A DNA stretch of 64,000 nucleotides from Poa pratensis (Eukaryota; Streptophyta; Magnoliopsida; Poales; Poaceae): assembly GCA_947311845.1 (NCBI GenBank), contig CAMZMU010000123.1, forward strand, positions 15,483,161 to 15,547,160, given 5' to 3'. Shown here one piece after another: positions 23,372 to 32,399 of the stretch (its first letter is position 1; each line of letters starts with the position of its first letter). The translations under genes were made by a program, and so were the position numbers. The notes below the pieces were generated by a model that saw only the letters and a list, made by a program, of their open reading frames with translations, was not told the origin of the DNA and searched no databases.

Positions 23372-24939
23372 TGATACGTCTCAAACGTATCTATAATTTT
23401 TGATGTTCCATGCTTGTTTTATACCAATTGCTACATGTTTTGCATCTACTTTATATCACTTTTATACATTTTTTGGGACTAACCTATTAACAAGATGCCG
23501 AAGTGCCAGTTCCTGTTTTCTGCTGTTTTTGTATTCCAGAAAAGCTAGTCTGGAAATATTCTCGGAATTGGACGAAACTACACGGGGGTCCCTATTTTCC
23601 AGAACTCACTGACGGAGCAAAGAGCAGGAGGAGGGCCACGGGGCCCCACACGCCGCGCCCTGGGGTGGTGTGGGCCCCTCGGGGTCTCCAGCCGCCGCCC
23701 TTTCGCCTACTTATTCCCCCCGACGCGAAAACCCTAAGTACCTGAGCAAATATCCACGAAAAGTTCCAGAGACGCCGCCGTCGTCAACCCTAGCTCGGGA
23801 GGGTTCAGAACCTCTTCTCGGCACCCTGCCGGAGAGGGGAATCGTCACCGGAGGCTTCTACATCGCCATGCCTGCCTCCGGAGTGATGCGTGAGTAGTTC
23901 ATCCTTGGACTACGGGTCCATAGCAGTAGCTAGATGGTTGTCTCTCCACTTCGTGCCATCATGTTTAGATCTTGTGAGCTGCCCTACATGATCAAGATCA
24001 TATTATTGTAATGCTACATGTTGTGTTTGCTGGGATCCGATGAATATTGAATATTATGTCAAGTTCATTATCAATTATCTTATATGTTATTTAAGATCTT
24101 GCATGCTTTCCGTTACTCGTAGATGCTTTGGCCAAGTAGATGCTTGTAACTCCAAGAGAGAGTATTTATGCTAGATAGTGGGTTCATGTCTCCGTTTAAC
24201 CTGGGACAGTGACAGAAAGTTCTAAGGTTGTGGATGTGCTGTTGCCACTAGGGATAACCTAACGATGCTATGTCCACGGACATATGTGTTTGTTTACATT
24301 ACGCACTTTACTTAATGTAATTATCCGTTGCTTGCAACTTAATACCAATGGGGAACTCGGATGACAACCCGGCGGTGGATTATTAGTCATAGATGCTGTT
24401 GGATAACGATCTATGTATTATGTCGTAATGCCCAATTAAATATCATAGTAGTCAACATGTCATGTATATGCATTGTCATGCGCTCACTATTCGTCAATTG
24501 CCCAGCTGTAATTTGTTCACCCAACATGTTAGTTATCTTTTATGGAGAGACACCACTAGTGAACTATGGACCCCGGTCCATTCTTTTACACTGATTAAAC
24601 AACCACAAACTGCAAACTGTTCCTTTTTCATTCTCTGCAATTTAATACTCATTTTCCACACCATACGTTTAATCCTTTGTTTTCAGCAAGCCAGTGAGAT
24701 TGACAACCTCACTGTTTCGTTGGGGCAAAGTAGTTTGATTGTGTTGTGTGCAGATTCCACGTCAACAGTCCAGACTCCCATCAACAACACTATTTTTCTG
24801 GCGCCGTTGACAACCATCTGAAGAGTTGCTGCTCCTACTGGTTCGATAACCTTGGTTTCTTTCTGATGGAAAACTTGCTACTGACTACATCATACCTTCC
24901 TCTTGGGGTCTCCCAACGAACGTGTGTTTCACGTCATCA
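23372..24939 (+). repeat. Element D 3' LTR
   Basis: It starts TGATACGTCTC, ends CACGTCATCA and is followed by the duplicated target AGCAT (24940-24944). It carries the same primer-binding-site relic as the 5' LTR (24791-24809), so the relic was already part of the LTR when the element transposed. Confidence 0.94.
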
Positions 24940-24944
24940 AGCAT

Positions 24945-25904
24945 GTGAGGGGGAACATGTGCATTAGTTGGAGTAACGGGGAGTGGCTAGTGCAGTGAAC
25001 GTGAGAGAAAGTTCTGCGATCCACTTGGGTTTTCTACCTTACTTTGTTGCCTCACTAGGGATAAACAAAAATACCATGCTACCGGAGAGTGGATGTGAAC
25101 TTGGCCACTATCTCCATGACTAGATCTAGCATGTTCTTATTTTAACTTCATGTCATTGAACTTATTGCTATGCTCTGATTTATCTTAATTACTAAGGTGT
25201 TATGATTTAGTTCGCATCTTGGTGGAGCATAAGAGAGAGAACAACTTATACTTGAGATCTCTATGTTAGGACGTGATGCCTATATTATTAATAACTTGTC
25301 AAACCATGTTTTACCATCTTTCATGTTAATTTTAGTGTTCCATTGTCTACCACGTTATCAGAGAGAGTGCATTTGTGAAACCATGAACCCCGGTCCATTT
25401 TTAATCATAAGAAACACCTTTCCAACACTTTTATCACCACTTTTGTTTGCTGCCATTATTAAATCCGAAAATACAAAAACACTTTTACATCTTGCATTCA
25501 TCATAAAAAACCCAAAAATATCATTTATCATTACTACCATCATCCTTGCATATTTATTTTACCATCATTGCATATTTACTACTGTTTGCATATTTATTTT
25601 ATTATCATTCTCACACCTTGTGCTTGACAACCACTTGGTGAGGTTGAGGGCACAAAACAATTTATTTTGTTGCAGGTTCTCAAGAGAAGGATAAGGAGAT
25701 AACACCTGAAATATTGGTTCCCCGAGAGTTCGATATTAAACCCTCGAGTCACCCCTCGTGGGGAAAACTGTCTTCCACTACTACATACACTCTGCACTTG
25801 GAGTCTCAACCTAACCCATTTACTTTTCACGCAGGTAATCACACGAAGGGCCGTCAAGACCGTTTTCTGGCGCCGTTGTGGGGTAACTACGTGAAGGGCC
25901 ATAA
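24945..25904 (+). repeat. Element A 3' LTR, right part
   Basis: It resumes GTGAGGGGGAACATG, matching the 5' LTR around 9346, and continues without the solo LTR C. It ends CATAA at 25904, where the 5' LTR has CATCA. The primer-binding-site relic is at 25863-25878. ATAAG (25905-25909) is the second TSD copy. Confidence 0.92.
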
Positions 25905-25909
25905 ATAAG

Positions 25910-26142
25910 CTCCACCCGCGGGGAAGCCTTGCGGCAGCCCAGTATCGGTCAAAGATTTGTGTGAAACTAGGTCGCAACAAACTCGTAGTTCAAGGCATAA
26001 TCCACTATCCAAGTTGTGATCTAGTGTAGCATAAGTTTTTAAGTGGAAGTTCAACTTAACAGTCTCCACTAAGCACCGGTATATAAAACAATGTTTTGAA
26101 ACTGAATGATGAGATGTGTGCCAATGAGACTTTGTGGGGGAT
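25910..26142 (+). other. Copia 3' untranslated region, right part, with polypurine tract
   Basis: The Copia sequence interrupted at 7002 resumes here (CTCCACCCGCGGGG) and ends in the G-rich GTGGGGGAT just before the 3' LTR. This is the usual plus-strand primer of Copia elements. Confidence 0.85.
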
Positions 26143-27136
26143 TGTTGGAATTTTATGGGCTTTTGCCCAGCTTTTGTCCATGGCCCAATTAAATCCCAGA
26201 TTTTGCACATGGCCCAATTAAATTCCGAAAATCTCGTGGCCCATTTATATGGCTGGTTTGGGGACTAAAGTTTAGTCTCACATTACTAGTTGGGAGAGAG
26301 TTACACCACTTTATAAGATGGAGTGTTGTGCTACTTGGTGTGCTTGTGAGAACAGAATGCTCTCTCCCGCGCACTCCTCCTCCTCCGCCGCCGCTTGCTC
26401 GCCTCGTCACGTCACGTCACGACACGCCGCGTCGCGCCGCGGGTTGCGGGAGTCTCGTCGAGCCGAGTTATATTTTTGTAGTCCGGGAAAATTTATTGAG
26501 TCATTGATTAATAATTAACGGACGCGTTAATTGTTTTGCCATTTCCGATTCTTTTGGATCGTGGAGACGTTACCGACTCGATCGTGGGCTGCGCCCACGT
26601 CCTACCGACCCGCGCTATATAAGCAGAGGAAAACCCTAGCCGCTAGAACACACGCAACACATGGTCGCTCGCCGTCCTAGTTCCAGAACCATTGCGCCGC
26701 CGTATTCCAAGTCTTCTCCATCCCGTCTTCCGGCGTGCACCGGTTGAAGGGACAGTAGGCCTCCGGAACCCCGCCTCTTGTGATCCTGTACGGGAGAGGG
26801 GCGATCGGTTTTTGGGGAGCGCACTCGCGCAACTACTGGATTCGAGTTCTTCCCCAACGACGATTTCTTCCCCGACATCGACAGCCTCTTCATCGACGAC
26901 ATGGCTGACGCTTCGCTTCTGCTTCCGCTGCCGCTGCTGCCACACTGTATGATCTCCTGATTTTCCTGTTCGAGTTACTACTACAATTTCTGCTAGTAGT
27001 ATTTGCTGTAGATTTGTTCTGTTTATCTACTGTTTTAGCAGATCGCATGATTAGTTTAATTCCGATTATTCTAGTCTTAAATTGTTTACTGTTTTCGTGG
27101 ATTAAATCAATTGTTAAATTGCTTATATATTCAACA
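26143..27136 (+). repeat. Copia 3' LTR
   Basis: It matches 1744-2745 with scattered differences, begins TGTTGGAATTTTATGGGC, ends TATATTCAACA, and is followed by the TSD TTAAT (27137-27141). The TATA box TATATAA lies at 26616-26622. Confidence 0.96.
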
Positions 27137-27141
27137 TTAAT

Positions 27142-27163
27142 TTCAAAAAAAAACATGGTCACA
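27142..27163 (+). repeat. LINE 3' tail: poly-A and right target duplication
   Basis: The last bases of the LINE 3' UTR are followed by an A run (27145-27153) and by AACATGGTCACA (27152-27163), the probable second copy of the LINE target site (compare 1183-1193). This closes the LINE that was split by the LTR cluster. Confidence 0.55.
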
Positions 27164-27824
27164 CATGATAATGAATTCAGTGATCTTTAATTTCCTTCAC
27201 AATCAGAATGGATGGAACTATCATAAGCGCATATTTTTTTCGCATGCATTTAATTTATTCCTGTATCTGATGATGATTTTACCCGAGACTGAAAGTGAGG
27301 AAACTTCACGTCTCCGCGAGGTAAATCATCTTAGTCTGCGGCTCTGCGCACTGGAATCCTCGAGTAGTTTGGCCGGTGGCGTCAAAGTTACGCAGTCACT
27401 GCTCACACTTTCGTTCTCGGTTGCGGATTAGATGTGAACGCCAGCACCGCAGAGCTCGATGCGGTATTTTACTCCTCGGACAGTGCTCACCGTTTTGTTT
27501 TGTTGCGTTTCCGCGCTCCAGGCCACCGACTAGCTCTGGACTTCTGATTATTTAGCTCGGTGCTCAAAGCACGACGACTTGCCAATGTCAGAGGCTCGGA
27601 GCGCCGCCCGCCCGGGTTCACGGTCACCAACTCCACTCGCGCTCGCTCCAAAGCACCACTGCTAATCCTGCATTTCTGCGTGCCCTCCGCCGTGGCAGAA
27701 CCCGCTATAAAAGGCCACACCCGTGTGTGGCAACTTGCAGCTCCGTCTATCTTTCTGCAAGCTCAAGTTCACTGTCACCGTTGTCGTCGTCGGTGTAGCT
27801 AGCGGAGTAAGCGGTGCGCGCACG
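27164..27824 (+). promoter_or_regulatory. Upstream region of the plantacyanin gene, TATA box at 27706
   Basis: The region is free of recognisable repeats. TATAAAA (27706-27712, in CCCGCTATAAAAGGCC) lies 119 bp before the ATG, the right distance for a plant promoter with an 80-90 base leader. The DNA turns GC-rich from about 27590. Confidence 0.7.
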
Positions 27825-28320
27825 ATGGCTCTGGGAAGAGGCAGTGCGAGCAATGGCGCCACCGTCGTTCTCGGCGCCGCGGGGCTGTTGATCGGCTTTC
27901 TCGTGATGAGCGGCGGCCCAGCTCTTGCCGATGCGGCAAAGTACACGGTCGGCGACTACGGGGGCTGGAAGTTCAACGTCGGCGGGTGGGAAAAAGGGAA
28001 GACGTTCCGCGCCGGCGACGTGCTCGGTGAGCTCTAAATCTGTATATGCGTATATGCTTTTGAGTGACACGATCAATGCAGCCAGCAACGTGCCTGACGC
28101 GCGAGCTGTTCATTGTGCAGAGTTCAAGTATAACGGGGCGGTGCACAACGTGGCGGCGGTGAACGCGGCGGCGTACCGCAGCTGCGTAATTCCCAAGGGT
28201 AAGAAGGCGCTGCGCAGCGGCCACGACAAGGTGAAGCTCGTTAAGGGCATGCACTACTTCGTCTGCACCGTGCCCGGCCACTGCCAGGCCAACATGAAGA
28301 TGGCCGTCAGGGCCATCTAA
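27825..28320 (+). CDS. Plantacyanin (basic blue copper protein)
   Basis: Two exons (27825-28026 and 28121-28320) with a 94-bp GT-AG intron encode 133 residues. A hydrophobic signal peptide ends near Ala35, giving a secreted protein of about 98 residues, the usual size of a plantacyanin. The type-I copper ligands are visible as His76, Cys116, His121 and axial Met126, within VCTVPGHCQANMKM. Cys89 and Cys122 form the expected disulfide. There is no GPI signal or Pro-rich tail, which separates it from uclacyanins and other phytocyanins. Members of the family are small apoplastic electron-transfer proteins linked to pollen-tube guidance, anther development and stress; the specific role here is not shown by sequence. 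A TATA box lies 119 bp upstream. The intron is in phase 1 at the position typical of phytocyanins. Confidence 0.94.
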
Positions 28321-28817
28321 TGGATTAGCTAGTAATCAGAGAGTACATGCTTACATCAAGATCGATCAAAATCTTCCAAGGGTCTGCTTAATGCATACAT
28401 CAACTGTTAGTTTGCTTCGTCAATCTAGTGGCGTGCGTTTTAGTTCCTCAGCATGTACGTCCACGTGTAAGAGTTTGCTTTTATTTTGAGCAAGTGTACT
28501 TGTTGTGCTCTTTCTGTTCAACTGGTGTTCTGCTTGCAACTAGCATGTGGTTTACCATGATCTAGTGGAGCAGTAGTGTTTGTTAGCTGTTTTTTTATTA
28601 AATGCACGAAGTGTTAGACTTTAAATTAATAAATCTAAACGGCCAAATGTTACTAAGTGTTGAGGAGAACAACATACAAAGTCCACACATGTATAGGCAA
28701 ACGACAAATAAGAAGAAAAATCCGCTGCCTAAAACGTTGAAGACTTCGGACACCGGATCGCTCGTTGACCAAGATAGACCCAAATAAGATAGACAATATA
28801 TCGATGGAAAATTGAAA

Positions 28818-29373
28818 ACCCCCTCAAGTTATAGCATTGGAATATGTCCAAACGAGTAAAAATTTGACAGATCCTTTTACAATGGTTTATTAAGATAGAC
28901 AATGCATCGATAGAGATGGATTTGATATCCAATTCAATTGCCGAGGGGTAACCCAAGCTATGTGATCGAAATCTCACAATTAGGACATGGTAAAACAAGT
29001 TGGATTAATTGGTAGAGAGAATCTTAAATAAACTCTCACTTCGCTTCATCTGCAATTCTCTCATGTAATATTGTTAGGCAGGTTGAATATGTGTTAACGC
29101 GTTCTGTTTGGCTCTTGATGACTAAAGATACTATCCAACAAAGCGATCTTGATAGAACAAACCTATATGAGCCACAGTGTTGGTCATAGTGCATGAGATT
29201 TGTGTTATCTTTAGTAAGCTCGCGAAAGGCTAAGAAGTATGACTATGATCCAACCACGGGGTACTCTTGACAGCGTAGTACCGTAAAGACGTTGATTGAA
29301 ATTTGATGCACAAAACTCACAATAGTCCATTGGTCAGTTGTAGTCAAGCATATGTGCCTCCAAAATGTGGTGG
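28818..29373 (+). pseudogene. Copia remnant: RNase H end and 3' untranslated region
   Basis: From 28840 the DNA parallels the end of the large Copia pol (compare 6570-6660): a degenerate frame with the [14 protein letters not shown] motif, then a non-coding stretch and a G-rich tract (GTGGTGGGGG) near 29366. It is a 5'-truncated, decayed relative of the 1744-27136 element. Frame and stop damage is heavy. Confidence 0.7.
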
Positions 29374-29531
29374 GGGTTATTGGATTTTATGCGTCTAGGC
29401 CCATTTAGCCAAACAAATGCTGAAAATATCAAAGACTCGTTCAAATCAGTTGCATGACAGATATAAAAATAGGACTACGATTAGTCCCACATTCCTACTG
29501 TCAAAGAGAGATTGTCCTATTTACAGGGACA

Positions 29532-29904
29532 CGGCATTTCGGGTCACGGGTGCGGATGCACCCGTTATGTAAAACATTTTAAAAATGTCAAAAAAATCCA
29601 AATAAAAAGTGGGATATAACATGATGACATTTAATGTTAGCAAAAAAAGTTTTGTGAAGAAAAGAGATTTTTAGTGACCCGTGAAAAAAGACAAAAAAAC
29701 AATCGCGTACAAAGTCATTTTGAAAAACCCGGATTTGGCTTTTTGTACAACCCACAAAAAATGTCTTTTCTTCATGAAACTTATTGGGCTAACATTAAAT
29801 GTCATCTAGTATATCCAAAAAAAATATTTGAATTTTTTGGACATTTTGAAAAATGTTTTTAAGCAGTGGGTGCATCTAGATCTATGAGCCGATATGGATT
29901 TCCG
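29532..29904. mobile_element. 373-bp foldback element between 15-bp direct repeats
   Basis: CTATTTACAGGGACA occurs at 29517-29531 and again at 29905-29919. The insert between is AT-rich and contains a 19-bp perfect inverted repeat (GATGACATTTAATGTTAGC, 29623-29641, against 29788-29806). A 15-bp duplication is too long for common DNA-transposon families, and no poly-A tail is present. The class is not determined. Confidence 0.6.
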
Positions 29905-30519
29905 CTATTTACAGGGACAAATCTTTAACCCTCTAAGTGAGTGAGAATAGGAGCAGCTCAAGTGCACTACGCATCCGCCACCCGCCTCGCCACACATCAT
30001 AAGCGTGTCGAGATTCGAGTTAGAACTTGTTTAGGTGGAAAATTGAATTTTTGCTTGATACATCAACTCTATGTGTACTTGTCAAGAGGCATGTTCATGT
30101 ATGACGCGTGCCCTGAGTTTTAGACCACGTGTCATTTGAGTTCCATGTCAAATTTCAAACTATAAGAGAGAGAACCTAACGGACAGATGCAAAACACACC
30201 ACTCATTATCGTCTCGCCACTGTCTATTTTGTTTTGTTGTAATGGTTACAAACTCCGCCGTCTCGGTGACCGTGTGCATGGTCACCGGGAGAGCAGACCC
30301 CGAAAAGCCCGATACATAAAAATTTACATAGAGAGAGGGACGGTAAACTTTTTGGGGGAGCGTCTCGCCGCGACTGCTCATCGAAGCACGTGTGCATCCT
30401 CTTCACCACAATGGTCTACAACGACAACGTTGCCGAGATGACCTTCCTGATCGACACGACATATGTGCTACTCTTCTCCGTGTTTACACTAGTATTTATC
30501 CATATGTAAATATGTTATA

Positions 30520-30642
30520 CTCCCTCCGTCTCAAAATAAGTGTCTCAAATTTATACAAAAGTAGGTGTATTTAAACATGTTTTATGTTTAGATACATCCA
30601 TTTTTTGGCAAACTTGAGACAGTTATTTTGGGACGGAGGGAG
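30520..30642. mobile_element. Stowaway MITE
   Basis: A 123-bp element with terminal inverted repeats CTCCCTCCGTCTCAAAATAA, flanked by TA on both sides, as expected for Tc1/Mariner-derived Stowaway elements. It has no coding capacity. Confidence 0.92.
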
Positions 30643-30963
30643 TATATGTCTAAATTTGTTGTATGTGGTTAGATTTGCATCGTTGTTTTTTTCTTAATTA
30701 AACTCAGCCATTTTTTTAATATTATAACACTTCCCCTCTGAACTGCATATAAATTGTCCTTTCATGTTATCACATACCAATTGCATCGGGGTAATCTAAT
30801 TTTTTTGTTATGCTATCAGCTGCAATTCACGTGTATCATATTCACGGGTATCATCCAGAAATACTAAGCATTGGCGTATAAACGGACGCTGCAGAGGTTT
30901 CGTACATTTCGCATGAAAAACAATCGTACTAACAACGGCATATACTGGAACGGCCTGACGCTG

Positions 30964-31805
30964 TCATGCATCCGAGGACTGAAACTCCGGAGCGGCTTGC
31001 TTATGGTTCGTGTCGACCTCTTCTTCCCGAGCGATCTCGCAGCAACGTGATTGGTCTTGATCCCTGCTACCCCGGCCAAATACGCCGCTGAGGGTGCCGG
31101 CGTGAAGCAGGATGAGGTAGATCAGCTGCGTCAGCGTCGAGATCGTGATGAACGCCTCCAGTGTCCTCTGCAAGCAGCGACGCGTAAACACAATCGCGAA
31201 CAGGTGAGAACCATGCGAAGGAGAACAGCAAAGTAAACGACGGTATTATACCTACCAGGCGCCTTCCTCGATTCCCCAGGGTGATGTGCTTGCAGGCGAG
31301 GCTGTAATTAAAATGTTCAAGAAAAGATGGCAGCATCGTGAGCTAGGGCAATTTGTATGTAATGTATGTCTGAATTTCTGCACGAGGTAGCTGCGAGTGC
31401 GAGTGTATAACCCGAAGGCGAGGGCAGAGAGTGCCCAGGAGACGAGTCCAGTCGAGGCCGCGGTGGCGAGGCTCTCGTCGCGCCATGGCGCCCTGACGTG
31501 GAGCACCGAGCAGGCGCCGACCACCCCAGCCATCAGCGAGAAGACGAGCAGGTACCCTGTCGCCGTGTTACCTCCTAAATCTGCACAGTTACTGCGTCAT
31601 GTACTGCGTTCGTGGTAGGTAGGTAGGTAGGTAGGTAGGAGACGAAGGTAGGGGCTAGCAGGCTGCACTTACGGCGGTGGGTCTCGCGGTCGATGAACTT
31701 GTTGATCGACCACCCGGCGATGCCGAGGACGGCGGCGTGCATGACGAGGTTGATGCACAGGAGCGGCCCCATGTACCGCCTGCTCGCCGCGCCGACGACG
31801 GCCAT
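30964..31805 (-). CDS. AWPM-19-like plasma-membrane protein
   Basis: Four exons on the minus strand (31805-31673, 31574-31412, 31301-31256, 31167-30964), all with GT-AG introns and matching phases, encode 181 residues. The protein has four hydrophobic segments and the AWPM-19 family signature LACKHITLG...RRLRTLEAFI, with a hydrophilic C-terminal tail rich in charged residues. AWPM-19 was described as an abscisic-acid-induced plasma-membrane protein of wheat, and the rice relative PM1 is reported as an ABA-uptake protein. A transport or stress role is inferred from the family. An ACGTGG core (about 32050) lies roughly 245 bp upstream and could be an ABA response element. Intron 1 carries a (GGTA)6 microsatellite. 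Length and topology are normal for the family. Confidence 0.93.
31614..31639. repeat. (GGTA)n microsatellite in intron 1 of the AWPM-19-like gene
   Basis: Six GGTA units in tandem lie inside intron 1. A simple-sequence repeat of this length is likely to vary between accessions. Confidence 0.95.
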
Positions 31806-32261
31806 GGATTGACCGCTTAGCTATGGGGGGTCTCTCGGGTGTGTGATATAATTGGTCAGCTGACTCTCTGCTCGAAATGCACTAGAACATCTTAATCCGG
31901 GGCTGTGATCGATCACGGGTGGTTTGCGATGACGCCCGCGCTAGAAGTTTCGAGCAAGTGTGCAACCTCAGTGTTGTTGTGCACGCCAAGCTAGGCGTGG
32001 AGACAGGAGAGGGTCCCCTGGGTATGTCCGTGTGGACACGCAAAGGCGTACGTGGGGCCAGCTTCGGGTGTGCGACGGCCGCCCGTGTTGCGTCGATGAT
32101 CCAGATGAGATCGCAGATGCAAAGGTTGAACCTGGTGCCCGGGCACTGTGGTCTGGTTCTGACCTTCCGTTTTGTACTACCCCCTCCCACCCAGAATATT
32201 TGTCACAACTTGTATACATGCTTTGTACTATCCTTTGTGTGTGTTTTGTACGAGCCAGATG

Positions 32262-32387
32262 CTCTAACTTTGCCAACCCTGACTTTCCATGACATTGGGT
32301 CGCTGATAGGTAGGGTGGGTCCTGCATCGGGTGGGCCCCACGTGTCAGCGACCCAAAATCAGGAATTCACGGTTGGCAAAGTTAGAG
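32262..32387. mobile_element. Foldback MITE-like element, 126 bp
   Basis: CTCTAACTTTGCCAACC (32262-32278) has its exact reverse complement at 32371-32387, with a second inner pair (GGGTCGCTGA against TCAGCGACCC). No clear target duplication is visible, so the family is not assigned. Confidence 0.6.
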
Positions 32388-32399
32388 GATCCCGCCCCG

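Larger units (their letters stand above)
16846..24939 (+). mobile_element. Gypsy-type LTR element 'D' (gag-protease only)
   Basis: LTRs at 16846-18428 (1,583 bp) and 23372-24939 (1,568 bp) start TGATACGTCTCAAACGTATC and end CACGTCATCA. The TSD is AGCAT (16841-16845, 24940-24944). A tRNA-Asp primer-binding site follows the 5' LTR at 18440-18457. The 4.9-kb interior encodes a broken gag and an aspartic protease (18637-20720) but no reverse transcriptase, RNase H or integrase; the rest is non-coding. It is therefore non-autonomous. It inserted into the 3' LTR of element A and is younger than A by position. Confidence 0.93.
7003..25904 (+). mobile_element. Gypsy-type non-autonomous LTR element 'A'
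   Basis: Two LTRs of about 1.79 kb (after removing insertions) start TGATGCATGTAAAATGC at 7003 and 16014. They end CATCA at 11817 and CATAA at 25904, the latter with a terminal CA to AA change. The TSD is ATAAG (6998-7002 and 25905-25909). The primer-binding site after the 5' LTR matches the 3' end of plant tRNA-Asp, as in many Gypsy elements. The internal region (11818-16013) has one frameshifted open frame of unknown function and no recognisable gag, protease, reverse transcriptase or integrase, so the element must have moved with help from another. Solo LTRs B and C sit in its 5' LTR and element D in its 3' LTR. Confidence 0.92.
1744..27136 (+). mobile_element. Copia LTR retrotransposon carrying nested insertions
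   Basis: A plus-strand Ty1/Copia element bounded by LTRs of about 1 kb (1744-2745 and 26143-27136) and by the TSD TTAAT. Its coding region (2746-6677) has the Copia order: gag with zinc knuckle, protease, integrase, reverse transcriptase, RNase H. The 3' untranslated part is split at 7002 by the Gypsy element A and resumes at 25910, ending in a G-rich polypurine tract. The native element would be about 6.5 kb; the rest is nested DNA. It is inactive: pol is broken by two frameshifts and two stops, and no primer-binding site follows the 5' LTR. I do not assign a family name. Confidence 0.96.
29374..30660 (+). repeat. Degenerate Copia LTR remnant with two insertions
   Basis: After the polypurine tract the sequence TATTGGATTTTATGCGTC resembles the Copia LTR start TGTTGGAATTTTATGGGC. 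The LTR is interrupted by a foldback element at 29532-29904 and by a Stowaway MITE at 30520-30642. The right end is not clear, so 30660 is approximate. Confidence 0.5.
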
